A DNA stretch of 64,000 nt. It comes from Prevotella sp. tc2-28. GTDB lineage: Bacteria; Bacteroidota; Bacteroidia; Bacteroidales; Bacteroidaceae. Below, piece by piece: positions 9,382-18,690 of this stretch. The stretch lies in contig NZ_FNRE01000001.1 in the NCBI RefSeq assembly GCF_900107705.1, positions 62,001 through 126,000 of the forward strand, read 5' to 3'. A program made the position numbers and the translations under genes. The notes beneath the pieces were generated by a model. That model was given only the letters and a program-made list of their open reading frames with translations, was not told where the DNA came from and did not search any database. Every line of letters starts with the position of its first letter. Position 1 is the stretch's first letter.

Positions 9382-11181
9382 ATGGGAATACGAGTAAATA
9401 GGCTTTTAACAGAGTTGAATATAGGATTTTCAACGCTCGAAAACATACTTAATGTTTTGGGGTATAAGGAACAGAACCTCTCTGCTAACACAAAGTTATC
9501 AGATGAGACTGCAATGCTCGTGAGAGAACTTTACTCTAACGACGGAGACTTTTTGAGCTTAATTAAGTTTGCTGCTAAGAGTGGTGTGTATGGCAATCAA
9601 AATGATTCAACCCCTACACTTAATATCATTGGTAAGATAGATTTAGATGAATACAATAATCCGAAGGGTAAACAAGCTCAAAAGAGGAGTAAGGATGATT
9701 CTTTAAAAGCACCGAAATATAGTGATAAACAAGGTTTTTGGATTAGTGAACTTGCCATATTGTCGCCAGATAATAATGTCAACAATATCCGTGTAGGTTC
9801 ATTTGACGAGGCAGAAGGATTGCCGCTATATTCCGTACTTATTGGTACCAATGGCATCGGAAAGAGTTCCTTGATGAAGGAAATCGTGGACTTCCTTATT
9901 GATTTGCATTCATATGTGAACAAATCAGAATCAAGGATGTCATCATCAAATAAGAGTCGACTGAAAGGCATTAAGTATCATATTGACGGAGTGGAATGTG
10001 AAGCTATTAGACTGAAAAAGAATTATCTCACGAGAATAAACGGACAATTTTGTACCTTGAACGATTTGCGTCTTCCTTCAATAGTTGCCTGTCATTTCGG
10101 CGCATTTGACAAATTTCCGATCCAGAAAGTTAATGGTTCTGCACAAACCAGATATGACGTGTCATGCTATAAATATGTTGGAGCCCATGTGAATGGGAGT
10201 ATGATCTCTTCATCAGCGATTGCCTTTAGACTATTGTTTTCACTAAATGAGAAGATGGATGAAAGGCAGCGCGAGAATATCCGTTCTATTCTGGACTTCA
10301 TAGGGTATGACCATAAAATTTCATTGTCCTATTCGTTCGTTATGAAATCCAAAAAGGATGGAGCAGCAAGAGAAACTATATCCCAACGTGTGGAAAAGGA
10401 CAGGGAATACAATAACCTATCCAAGCAGGAAAAGAACGCGAAAACAGCTCAATTGTACAATTTCTATAAACTCAAGATATCATCAGGGAAAAACCTATGC
10501 GATTACGAAATAGACATTGACAATGAAGCAGCTACTGAAGAATCTTCAAGTGAACTACAGAGTATATATAAGCTAAAGCAATATGAATTAGTAAACGCTA
10601 CAAATGTGATTTTCCACAAGCAAGGGTGTGATATCACATCGGATGATATGAGTTCTGGTGAGTTTGCTATGCTTTCAACAGTTTTGAGTATTTCTGCTGC
10701 AGCAAACGACCCGCATACATTGGTGTTGCTTGATGAACCCGAACTAAGTTTGCATCCCAACTGGCAAATGATGTTGATTGACAACCTTGACAGGGCTTTG
10801 AAAAATCAGGTTTGTCATTTGTTAATTGCAACTCATAGTCATCTGCTGGTATCTGATTTACCATTGAAGCGCTCTTCGGTTGTTCAATTAGAGAAGGATG
10901 GGGAAGGTAATCTGAAAGGTACAACCATATCTGAAAGTACTTATGGATGGAGTCCTGAGGAAGTGTTGCTAAAGGTGTTCCAGATGTCAACAGACCGGAA
11001 TAGGTACCTCGCTGAAATGGTTGGTATCTTTATAAAGAAGATATCTGACAATGAAATCAGTCTGGATAATGCAAAAGAGGAGCTGACTTTCCTTAATAAG
11101 GTTGCAGTTGGCTTGAGCGATGTGGATCCGATGAAGAAGATAATCTCAACAATAACTGAAGAGTTTGACAGCAATGGATAA
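9382..11181 (+). CDS. ptuA: Septu-like ATPase PtuA with IF-2 N-domain-like start
   Basis: 599 residues from the ATG at 9382; an in-frame ATG at 9313 lies before the promoter element and was not used. Residues 1-54 (MGIRVNRLLTELNIGFSTL...) resemble the N-terminal domain of Bacteroidota translation factor IF-2. The rest is an ABC/OLD-type ATPase: Walker A GTNGIGKS at 155-162, signature SSGE near 423, Walker B LVLLDEPELSLHP near 446, and a switch histidine in IATHSH near 482. The gene overlaps the following HNH nuclease gene by 8 bases. This ATPase plus HNH pair is the layout of Septu anti-phage systems (PtuA, PtuB), where the ATPase gates the nuclease. No reverse transcriptase is nearby, so it is not the retron-associated version. 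Confidence 0.78.
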   Translation: MGIRVNRLLTELNIGFSTLENILNVLGYKEQNLSANTKLSDETAMLVRELYSNDGDFLSLIKFAAKSGVYGNQNDSTPTLNIIGKIDLDEYNNPKGKQAQKRSKDDSLKAPKYSDKQGFWISELAILSPDNNVNNIRVGSFDEAEGLPLYSVLIGTNGIGKSSLMKEIVDFLIDLHSYVNKSESRMSSSNKSRLKGIKYHIDGVECEAIRLKKNYLTRINGQFCTLNDLRLPSIVACHFGAFDKFPIQKVNGSAQTRYDVSCYKYVGAHVNGSMISSSAIAFRLLFSLNEKMDERQRENIRSILDFIGYDHKISLSYSFVMKSKKDGAARETISQRVEKDREYNNLSKQEKNAKTAQLYNFYKLKISSGKNLCDYEIDIDNEAATEESSSELQSIYKLKQYELVNATNVIFHKQGCDITSDDMSSGEFAMLSTVLSISAAANDPHTLVLLDEPELSLHPNWQMMLIDNLDRALKNQVCHLLIATHSHLLVSDLPLKRSSVVQLEKDGEGNLKGTTISESTYGWSPEEVLLKVFQMSTDRNRYLAEMVGIFIKKISDNEISLDNAKEELTFLNKVAVGLSDVDPMKKIISTITEEFDSNG

Positions 11182-11872
11182 ATTGGAGGATTTTATTATC
11201 AGCGAACCGTACCAAGTAACGGATGAGGACGAGGCTGCATTTCAAGAAGCAAGTCCAGATGAGAAAGACAAAGATCACTGGAAAAAAGACTGTTTGGATG
11301 AGTTTAAAGAGCGGTTTAGGGATGATATGGAACCCAAACAGAATTATATCTGCGCCTATTGTCGATTAGAATTACACCCCAATGAGGTGACACCAGAGAT
11401 TGAACACATTGTGCCAAAAAGCGAAAAGCCAAACTGGATGTATGATCCCTTCAACCTATGTATATCGTGCAAACTTTGTAATACAAAGAAAAGCACGAAG
11501 GAGGTGTTGAGGGATAATACAATAGAAGAGTTACCACATAATTCTGATGCATATTTGCTAATACATCCTCATCTTGACAGGTATTCTGACCATATTGAAT
11601 TTGTTGGTGATGTGCTCTATAAGGCAAAAGGCGACAGTGACTCAAAGGGGGCAAAGACGATAGAAATATGTGAGTTAAACAGGTTGGAGGTCGCCATAGC
11701 CAGAGCGATACAATGTATAAACAAACATGGGATAGGACAGCATTATATCGATTTTTTGCTTTTGATGGACAATCCGATGAATAGAAAACTCATCAAAGAT
11801 GAGAATGTCGAAAGGTTTAAGAAGAAGTTAAAAGAGAGAATAAGAGTCTATTTGGAGAGACAGAGACAATAA
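11174..11872 (+). CDS. ptuB: HNH nuclease, Septu PtuB-like
   Basis: 232 residues from the ATG at 11174; a TTG three codons earlier is less likely. The HNH/zinc core lies at residues 60-106: C60-x2-C63, then E77-H78 (EIEHIVPKS), N94 and C99-x2-C102-N103, with the spacing of HNH endonucleases that also bind structural zinc. The C-terminal half is helical and highly charged. Its start overlaps the ptuA stop by 8 bases. In Septu systems PtuB is the DNA-cutting effector held by PtuA. The identity as an HNH nuclease is direct; the Septu assignment comes from the pairing. Confidence 0.82.
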   Translation: MDKLEDFIISEPYQVTDEDEAAFQEASPDEKDKDHWKKDCLDEFKERFRDDMEPKQNYICAYCRLELHPNEVTPEIEHIVPKSEKPNWMYDPFNLCISCKLCNTKKSTKEVLRDNTIEELPHNSDAYLLIHPHLDRYSDHIEFVGDVLYKAKGDSDSKGAKTIEICELNRLEVAIARAIQCINKHGIGQHYIDFLLLMDNPMNRKLIKDENVERFKKKLKERIRVYLERQRQ

Positions 11873-11900
11873 TACATAAATTGGGTGATATTAATGAGAT

Positions 11901-12770
11901 ATGGCAATTGAGAATAATCAGAATCAGGACATCAACCATCACATAAAGCCATTTCGTGACAGGAAATTAGGGCAAATTGAGTCATTTGACCTTGTGATGT
12001 ACAAGTATATACGGTTAGAGTACGTGCTGAAAATGCTTGAAACTAAGGTGCTTCGGTTTGATAATATTAAGAAGTGGGAGGATGTGTATGAGAACTTTGT
12101 AGACAAGGAGGACATCAACCTGCTGAATTCTTCGCGTGAGGAGATGATGCCAACGGTGTATTATGGCCAATCATGGACAACACAGGAGGAGTCTGACGCA
12201 ATGTGGAGAATCTACTCAAATACAGGTTCTGCTGTGAGGGTGAAGACTGTATACCCTCTTCTGTTTTGTGCATTAGGTGATTGGAATAAAAAGCATAAGG
12301 ATGATATTATATGGCCAACAATTGATTATGTAAACTATGCTGATGAAGACGAGATTAACAGGTGGCTACAGTCTAACTCTCCGATGAATTACTGGGCTTT
12401 CGGAGAGTTACAAAGGGAGGGATTGTTTGTAAAGAGACGAGAATTTGAGCATGAAAAGGAAGTACGTGTGATAATGCGAAGTCACAAAGAAGAGAAGGAT
12501 TATATTGAGATAGACTTTGACCCACATAAAGTGTTCCGTGAAATCGTGATTGACCCACGTGTGAGTGAGGATGAATTCATGCGACAGCGTGACGACCTTA
12601 TCACTCGTGGCTTTGATAGCAATAAAATAAGGAAATCAACACTATATGACTTCAAAAAGGTAAAGCTCGATATAGACATGAGTGAGCCATGCGATTTTCA
12701 AATGGAATATTATAGCCATAAGGAAGGTAAGCCAATTAAAGAGACGGTGTTTATGAATGCACCCGGATGA
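11901..12770 (+). CDS. DUF2971 family protein
   Basis: 289 residues. It shows the usual DUF2971 pattern: YKYIRLEYVLKMLETKVLRF near residue 34, then YGQSWTTQEESDAMWRIYS near 91, and a late FEHEKEVRVIMR stretch near 186. Function of the family is not established; it is common in defence islands. The gene starts 28 bases after ptuB and precedes the large nuclease-STAND gene by 59 bases on the same strand, so it could be part of the Septu cassette, of the following system, or a separate one-gene unit. Confidence 0.75.
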   Translation: MAIENNQNQDINHHIKPFRDRKLGQIESFDLVMYKYIRLEYVLKMLETKVLRFDNIKKWEDVYENFVDKEDINLLNSSREEMMPTVYYGQSWTTQEESDAMWRIYSNTGSAVRVKTVYPLLFCALGDWNKKHKDDIIWPTIDYVNYADEDEINRWLQSNSPMNYWAFGELQREGLFVKRREFEHEKEVRVIMRSHKEEKDYIEIDFDPHKVFREIVIDPRVSEDEFMRQRDDLITRGFDSNKIRKSTLYDFKKVKLDIDMSEPCDFQMEYYSHKEGKPIKETVFMNAPG

Positions 12771-12829
12771 CAATACAACTTATAGCCTGCAGTTAAATGA
12801 TGATATAAAACAGAGCAGAAATAACATTT

Positions 12830-15800
12830 ATGTTAAATCTTGATTTCAATAATATCAGGCCCACGAATGGGTCGGCAAGGGACGGCTTTGAAGAGTTCGT
12901 TTGCCAACTGGCACGAAAAGAGAAAATACCGTGCACTAAGAAATTTGTGCGTAACGGTAAACCAGATGGAGGGGTAGAGTGCTACTGGATTCTTGAAGAT
13001 GGGAGTGAAGTGGCATGGCAGGCTAAATATTTCTGTAAAGCTTTTGGTGATTCACAGTATCAACAAATAGATGGATCAGTAAAAGAGGCGCTAAATACTC
13101 ATCCAAATCTGAGAAGATATATCATAGCAGTACCTACCGATCCATCAGACGCACATATCACAAGTAGGATGAGCATGAAAGAGCGAATTGATGGCTATGT
13201 GGAGAGATGGTCTGAACTAAATTCTCACGTCGCATTCGTATTTTGGTGGGCATCGGACTTAATAGAAAGAATTCAGAAACCTCAAAATCAAGGTATGCTT
13301 CGATTCTGGTTTGGAGGACATGAATTTACCGATGAAGACTTGATACGGTTTAATGCTGACTCCATCAAAGACTTGGGCAAGCGTTATCTGCCTAAGCTGA
13401 ATATTGAAGTTGAGGCTGCGGAATACTTCGAGGTGCTTTCGCGAGGGAAATCACTGGAATATTTCTTAGAAAATGAACTGAGATTAGCAGAGGTTGCCTG
13501 CGGAAAAATAGAAAGGAGCAAGTATTGCCATGATGCCTTTGGAAAGGTTGAAAGTGTTAGGAATGCCATCAGGCAAATAAAGGGAACTCTTGTTGCAGGT
13601 ATAGACAGAATCGCACTGAATGAGTTTTTGACAGCACTGGTGACGCTGGGTGAAGCGGTTCAAGACATTGCCAATATAGTTGTTGATAATAATATTAGTA
13701 ATGACGAATCCTACAGAAAGTATAGTAGAATATATGGGTTAGGTGTTGATGTCCTACATGTTTACAACGATTTGCATCAGGATGTCATGAGGCTGATAAA
13801 TGACCCCGTCTTGATTCTGGAAGGAGATGCTGGCGTAGGAAAGTCTCATCTGATGGCCGATGTCGTATTGCGACGGGAGAAAGAAAAGCAGATGAGCCTG
13901 CTGTTTTTGGGACAGAAATTCATCACCGACGAGGATCCTCTTACCCAGATGATGAAAATGCTTCACTTTTCTGGAACTTCAGACGAGTTGTTAGAAATGC
14001 TCGAAGCTAAGGCAGAGACAACAGGACACCGTATCGTCATTTTCATAGATGCCATCAATGAAGGACATGGGTTGGCTATCTGGCCAAATAATATCCGCAG
14101 TTTCATTGATCAAATCAGGCGGCATCCGTGGCTTGGACTTGTTTTGAGTATTCGTACTTCATACCAACCAGCCATACTTCCAAGGGAAGAATTCGGCTAT
14201 GATTACTGTGTTACGGCTTGGCATCATGGATTCGGCATTAACACACAAAAGGCTGTACAGTTGTTTTTTAAGGAATATGACCTGTTCTACCCGACAGTAC
14301 CATTCCTCAATCCAGAATTCAGGAATCCATTGTTCCTACGTTTGTTTTGCGAAGGCATGAAGAATAATGGTTACAGGAAGATTCCTGACGGGATAAGGGG
14401 TATTACATCAGTCATGAACTTGTTTTTTGAAGGCGTAGAGAAGTCTCTCAGAAAGGACAAACGATATCCGACAACAATTAAGGTCGTAGAGAAAGCTGTG
14501 CGAAAAATCATAGCATATACTACTAAAGAAGGACGACATGAAATGCCTATAGACAAGGCTGTTGAACTATTATCGGATATTTGTCCTCGTGTTTTCGTTG
14601 AAGGCGAGTTATTGGATTGCCTAATATCGGAAGGCGTTTTCAGTAAGAATATTTTTTATAAAGATGATGGCATATATGGTGAATGTATATATCTCACATA
14701 CGAACGATTCGAGAATATGCTCCAAGCAGCATATCTTATAGACGAATTACAATATGATGCCGAGGCTCTGGAAAACCATGTACGGACGGTAAAATCACCT
14801 GTGAACGGGTTGTTAGAATCGCTGGCCATTTTGTTGCCCGAGCGTAAAGGGACAGAACTGTATGATGCCTTGCCTAATTTCCGTCGGAGGAAAGCCGTTG
14901 TATTTGCGATTTTATCCAGTTTAAAATGGAGAGATGAAAATACTATAGACTCACATCTGGATGCCTACTTTGCTGAGTTCATGGATGAGGATCAATTCAG
15001 AGATGTTCTTGTTGGAACCGTCATGGAGATTGGCTATTATGCGGGAAACTATTATAATGCAGACTACCTGCACAAGATGCTCGCACCTATGCCGTTGGCA
15101 GACAGGGATGCCATGTGGATACCTACATTATCGCATATTTATGGTGGTTTTAACAATAGGAAAATTGAAGAAATCATTAATTGGGCATGGAATGAAAGTG
15201 ATGAGGTTGATATAGATGAGAAATCGGTAGAACTGGGTGCTATCTTGCTATCTTGGTTTTTGGCAAGTACAAACAGGCAGCTCCGTGATACAGCAACAAA
15301 AGCCCTTGTTCAACTTCTCCACAATAGGGTGCTGGTGTTGGTGCCACTTCTGGAGAAGTTCTCGACAGTGGATGATCCGTATATACATGAAAGACTTTAC
15401 GCAGTGGCTTTAGGATGTGCTGTGAGATCGAAATCTAAAGAGCATCTGGCTGGCTTGTGCCAATACATCTATTCGAAAATATTTGACGTGGAAGACGAAG
15501 TCTATCCTCATGTGTTGCTACGAGACTATGCACGGGAAGCCATTGAATATGCCATTTCAATAGGTGTAGGACTGGATATTGATGTGAACAAGATACGCCC
15601 TCCTTATCATAGTTCGTTTAATTATGAGCCAGTGCCTGACAAGGAGATAAAAGCCCTATATGAAGGGTGTAGTGGTTATAAGGATTCACCTGGATTGTGT
15701 AGTGTATTAACATCCATGTTTACGGAGCATACGACAGTCGGCTATTCTTATGGTGATTTCGGCAGATATACATTCCAAAGTGCATTGAGCAATTGGAAAA

Positions 15801-16960
15801 TAAACGCAGAACTTCTGAGTCATTTGGCCATCAAGCTCATTATAGACAAATACGGGTATCGAGAAGAAAAGCATGGTGCATTTGACCTGAATGTAGGTTC
15901 GGGAAGAGGACGCTCTACAGTACCCAATGAGCGGATAGGAAAGAAATATCAGTGGTTGGCCCTGCATGAGCTGTTGGCCAGGGTAGCAGATAATTTCCCC
16001 AAATTAGAACATATATGGAGTGAACATGTCGTAAAATTTGAAGGACCATGGGATCCTTTTGTTCGTGATATAGACCCTACAACATTAGTTCGAAGGGAAG
16101 GAAATCAGCAAAGGACAAAGCCTCGCAATGATTACTGGAGATATGGAGAAATGTATGATAACTGGGAGCCTGAAATTGCTGAATGGCTGAACATAGATGA
16201 TGATATTCCTCCTGCTGAGCCGATTATAGAATTGAAGGACTCTGAAGGTGGTAATTGGCTTGCTTTGGAATGTTATCCAACGTGGGCTGAGCCCCACGGT
16301 GATGATGATGTCTACAAAAAACTGTGGTATCAAGTAAGAAGTTGTATCATAGACGAAGATGAATTTCCTCGGGTTTACGAATGGGCAGCAAAACAGAATT
16401 TTGGTGGAAGATGGATGCCAGAATGCAGTGACAGATATGAAGTATTCTATCGAGAGTACTATTGGTCGCCAGCATATCAGTATTATGATGCAGAGGGGTT
16501 GACCAAGAAAGAAATATATGACAGGAAAACGAATCGGTTTATTGGTCATGCAGAAGTAACAAGTATTGGCTATTTGTGGGAGACGGGAGAAGACCATTCT
16601 AAAGAAGAGTCCTTCTATAGTCTTGTGCCCTCGAAACAATTATTTGACGGTATGCGGATGAAACATGGTGACAAGGAAGGTGTGTTTATAGATGAAGAGG
16701 GCAAGGTGATTTGCTTTGATGAGGGAGCAGTAGAAGAATCAAGGACAAGCCTGTTAGTGAGAAAGGATGCACTGATGGATTATCTTGCTAAACATCACAA
16801 GAGAATCATGTGGTATGTACTTGGTGAAAAAAACATCATAGGCATCCATAATTATCATAGTGTACCCAATCTGCCCATGTGGCTTGTCATAAGTGGCACA
16901 TATACCTTGGATGAGACAGGAAGAGTAGTGGGGACGTTGAGAACGTGTCATGAAAAATAG
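12830..16960 (+). CDS. large nuclease-STAND NTPase, Avs-like anti-phage protein
   Basis: 1376 residues. The N-terminal domain (about 1-165) has the marks of a PD-(D/E)XK nuclease of the Mrr/Cap4 kind: E21/E22, PDGGVE with D46, and WQAK with Q64 and K66. A STAND-type NTPase follows: P-loop GDAGVGKSH at 332-340, Walker B RIVIFIDAINE at 401-411, and LGLVLSIRTSY with the sensor-like Arg near 440. The remaining 900 or so residues are helical, as expected for a sensor made of repeats. This nuclease-STAND-sensor layout is that of Avs (antiviral STAND) proteins, which detect a phage protein, oligomerise and cut DNA. Which Avs family it belongs to cannot be decided here. No clear promoter of its own was seen. 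Confidence 0.68.
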   Translation: MLNLDFNNIRPTNGSARDGFEEFVCQLARKEKIPCTKKFVRNGKPDGGVECYWILEDGSEVAWQAKYFCKAFGDSQYQQIDGSVKEALNTHPNLRRYIIAVPTDPSDAHITSRMSMKERIDGYVERWSELNSHVAFVFWWASDLIERIQKPQNQGMLRFWFGGHEFTDEDLIRFNADSIKDLGKRYLPKLNIEVEAAEYFEVLSRGKSLEYFLENELRLAEVACGKIERSKYCHDAFGKVESVRNAIRQIKGTLVAGIDRIALNEFLTALVTLGEAVQDIANIVVDNNISNDESYRKYSRIYGLGVDVLHVYNDLHQDVMRLINDPVLILEGDAGVGKSHLMADVVLRREKEKQMSLLFLGQKFITDEDPLTQMMKMLHFSGTSDELLEMLEAKAETTGHRIVIFIDAINEGHGLAIWPNNIRSFIDQIRRHPWLGLVLSIRTSYQPAILPREEFGYDYCVTAWHHGFGINTQKAVQLFFKEYDLFYPTVPFLNPEFRNPLFLRLFCEGMKNNGYRKIPDGIRGITSVMNLFFEGVEKSLRKDKRYPTTIKVVEKAVRKIIAYTTKEGRHEMPIDKAVELLSDICPRVFVEGELLDCLISEGVFSKNIFYKDDGIYGECIYLTYERFENMLQAAYLIDELQYDAEALENHVRTVKSPVNGLLESLAILLPERKGTELYDALPNFRRRKAVVFAILSSLKWRDENTIDSHLDAYFAEFMDEDQFRDVLVGTVMEIGYYAGNYYNADYLHKMLAPMPLADRDAMWIPTLSHIYGGFNNRKIEEIINWAWNESDEVDIDEKSVELGAILLSWFLASTNRQLRDTATKALVQLLHNRVLVLVPLLEKFSTVDDPYIHERLYAVALGCAVRSKSKEHLAGLCQYIYSKIFDVEDEVYPHVLLRDYAREAIEYAISIGVGLDIDVNKIRPPYHSSFNYEPVPDKEIKALYEGCSGYKDSPGLCSVLTSMFTEHTTVGYSYGDFGRYTFQSALSNWKINAELLSHLAIKLIIDKYGYREEKHGAFDLNVGSGRGRSTVPNERIGKKYQWLALHELLARVADNFPKLEHIWSEHVVKFEGPWDPFVRDIDPTTLVRREGNQQRTKPRNDYWRYGEMYDNWEPEIAEWLNIDDDIPPAEPIIELKDSEGGNWLALECYPTWAEPHGDDDVYKKLWYQVRSCIIDEDEFPRVYEWAAKQNFGGRWMPECSDRYEVFYREYYWSPAYQYYDAEGLTKKEIYDRKTNRFIGHAEVTSIGYLWETGEDHSKEESFYSLVPSKQLFDGMRMKHGDKEGVFIDEEGKVICFDEGAVEESRTSLLVRKDALMDYLAKHHKRIMWYVLGEKNIIGIHNYHSVPNLPMWLVISGTYTLDETGRVVGTLRTCHEK

Positions 16961-17989
16961 TAATGTATAGAAAGAGTTAGTCCTTTAAATGGTTAGCTTA
17001 CGCATTGTATGTACTTCTACATTTAGGGTGGCTGGTAGGATTTGCTTAATAATTTGTAATTGGGGTAATATTAACGTAATTGTTGTTACCATTATATTAC
17101 TCAAACTAATAACACGTGAGAGACAACATACATTCTTAGGTGTTATTATCAAAAAGAATGTGTGGTGCACTCTTTCGTTTAATCTTAGTTATGTAAACCG
17201 TTTTCTCATCAGTTTCTTGTATACGCAGAAAACAGAAATCCTATTGCTTACTAATAATATATCAATTGCGGATTTTTTTATACATATACAGAGTGGAAAA
17301 AACTGCAGAATGAATATGTGGAACTATCCGATAGATGCGCATCACTAATCCCGCATTTGTTTCCACATTTGTTTCCTCACTATAATGACTTACATGGTCA
17401 TTGTTCTTTCTCGGCATTCTTCTCCTTATATTTGATAGATGAAATTTCCGCATTGAAATCAAACGATAATAGTTGGTCAACGAAAGACCGTGTTCCCATG
17501 ATTACGTGTGACCTTAAAGAGGGTGAAACTGATACGTTATTGTGTTCCATTTTTACACTATCGGAAATAATCTGCAGACCTGTCGACAACCTAATAATAA
17601 CCAACTTACAACAACATAGATGGTCTTGACGTGATTCGGTATCATCATGGACTTGGCGAGGGGCTTTCCTACGACAACCAAACAACCTCGAAATCATTTC
17701 TTGCCTATGGAAAAACGTTGGCTAAGCAATTTCATTTCTATTCAGACTCGTCCTCGACGCTAAGATTCTCGCCAAAGATTGCTACAGAGCAAATCGCCAA
17801 CCAGAATGCAGGCCTTTTAGCAGGCTATTCTTCGCCATTTTTCATGAGAGTGTAAAGTTCATCGAATAAACGTTTTGGTGCGGGGTCTCGGGGTGTCCCT
17901 AAGCCTATTCAGCCAATGAGCTTGCTCAACCCTGGTTTGTGGCGGTAACTTTGCGGGATTTTTCCCCAAGGTTAGTATTAGGCTACCTC

Positions 17990-18010
17990 TATTGCGGAAT
18001 TTTCGCAATA
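17990..18010. repeat. inverted repeat TATTGCG-N7-CGCAATA
   Basis: Perfect 7-base arms with a 7-base AT-rich centre. It lies about 40 bases after the orphan -7 element at 17946. It could be a protein-binding site or a small hairpin. Confidence 0.45.
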
Positions 18011-18097
18011 TGCGCAAGCGCCTTTAGGGAATTTCGATACTCTGTGAGGGGTGTTGAGAAAGTCGTGTGACGGTTCCGATAATACATATGTGGAAAG

Positions 18098-18141
18098 AGT
18101 GCTGTTACACGCCTCCCGTTTAAGGGCAGTGTGACAGCACT
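18098..18141. repeat. 13-bp inverted repeat near the integrase module
   Basis: AGTGCTGTTACAC at 18098-18110 pairs with GTGTGACAGCACT at 18129-18141 with one mismatch that becomes a G-U pair in RNA. The 18-base centre contains CCC and GGG, which can extend the hairpin. Such a structure beside the integrase module could be a transfer origin, a recombinase or excisionase site, or a regulatory hairpin. Confidence 0.5.
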
Positions 18142-18221
18142 AAGGACATCAGGATTATAGGAACACCACAAACAGTGGTCTTTTGCTTCAGAGGGCATCT
18201 ATGGTGCCTTATAATGGATTA

Positions 18222-18581
18222 TTAGCCGATAGTACAGTTCAGCTTTAATACTGCACGTTTCCCCATGTCGTAACGACTAACCACTCCGAACTCTTCCAGG
18301 TCCGTAATAAAGGCACTCGTGGTATCTCTATCCCAGTGCCATGCTCTCGACAGGCTGCTTATGCTTCCGAAGATGTATTCACTCTCTTCTTGTAGTGCAG
18401 CATACTGCCGCTCTATTAGATCATGGAAAGCTTCAACGCGTGTAAGTTTTTGGGATGAGTTTTTCTGCCCACGAAACAGATAGCGCCATAGCTCTCTGCT
18501 CGTTGAAATGGTCATTGAAAATTCCGCATACTGATTTTGTCGATTTACTTGTTTCATACTAATACGTTTTTTGTTTGACAT
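18222..18581 (-). CDS. small winged-helix-like protein of the integrative element
   Basis: 119 residues, basic, without membrane segments. The middle part, FGSISSLSRAWHWDRDTTSAF and following residues, looks like a helix-turn-helix or winged helix of the type in replication and excision proteins, then DLEEFGVVSRYDMGKRAVLKL resembles the wing. I do not recognise a named family. It follows the integrase gene on the same strand by about 110 bases and has its own possible -7 element. A small DNA-binding protein next to a tyrosine recombinase is often an excisionase or regulator; that role is inferred from position. Confidence 0.6.
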   Translation of the reverse strand: MSNKKRISMKQVNRQNQYAEFSMTISTSRELWRYLFRGQKNSSQKLTRVEAFHDLIERQYAALQEESEYIFGSISSLSRAWHWDRDTTSAFITDLEEFGVVSRYDMGKRAVLKLNCTIG

Positions 18582-18672
18582 TAACTATTTTTATCCAGCA
18601 TTGTGTTCCGTATTGTTTTCCTCAAATATTTCTGCGGATTGATATGTGGAATCATCTGCAGGATTTCGAGTA

Positions 18673-18680
18673 CAAAGATA
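18673..18680 (-). promoter_or_regulatory. -7 element for the winged-helix-like gene
   Basis: Reads TATCTTTG on the minus strand, matching TAnnTTTG, about 92 bases before the ATG at 18581 and just past the integrase stop. This allows expression separate from the integrase. Confidence 0.4.
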
Positions 18681-18690
18681 TGCGGAGTTT

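Larger units (their letters stand above)
16961..18221. other. 1.26 kb stretch without a convincing gene
   Basis: Between the Avs-like gene and the small gene beside the integrase no reading frame looks like a protein; the longest are about 100-120 codons with low-quality composition. Visible structure: a direct repeat CATTTGTTTCC twice (17354-17376); a GC-rich patch around 17878-17900; a plus-strand TAACTTTG at 17946-17953 matching the -7 consensus but with no gene after it; and two inverted repeats (17990-18010 and 18098-18141). It could hold the remains of mobilisation genes, a transfer origin or a non-coding RNA. Confidence 0.5.

Noticed and set aside
9382..11872. Retron with Septu-type effector
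   Set aside because: No reverse transcriptase gene lies within 8 kb on either side, so the pair is read as stand-alone Septu.
17398..17697. 99-codon minus-strand frame in the gene-free stretch of the island
   Set aside because: No recognisable motif, no promoter or ribosome site, and overlapping frames of similar quality on the other strand.
17989..18198. 69-codon minus-strand frame before the winged-helix-like gene
   Set aside because: It covers both inverted repeats, and its composition does not look like a protein.
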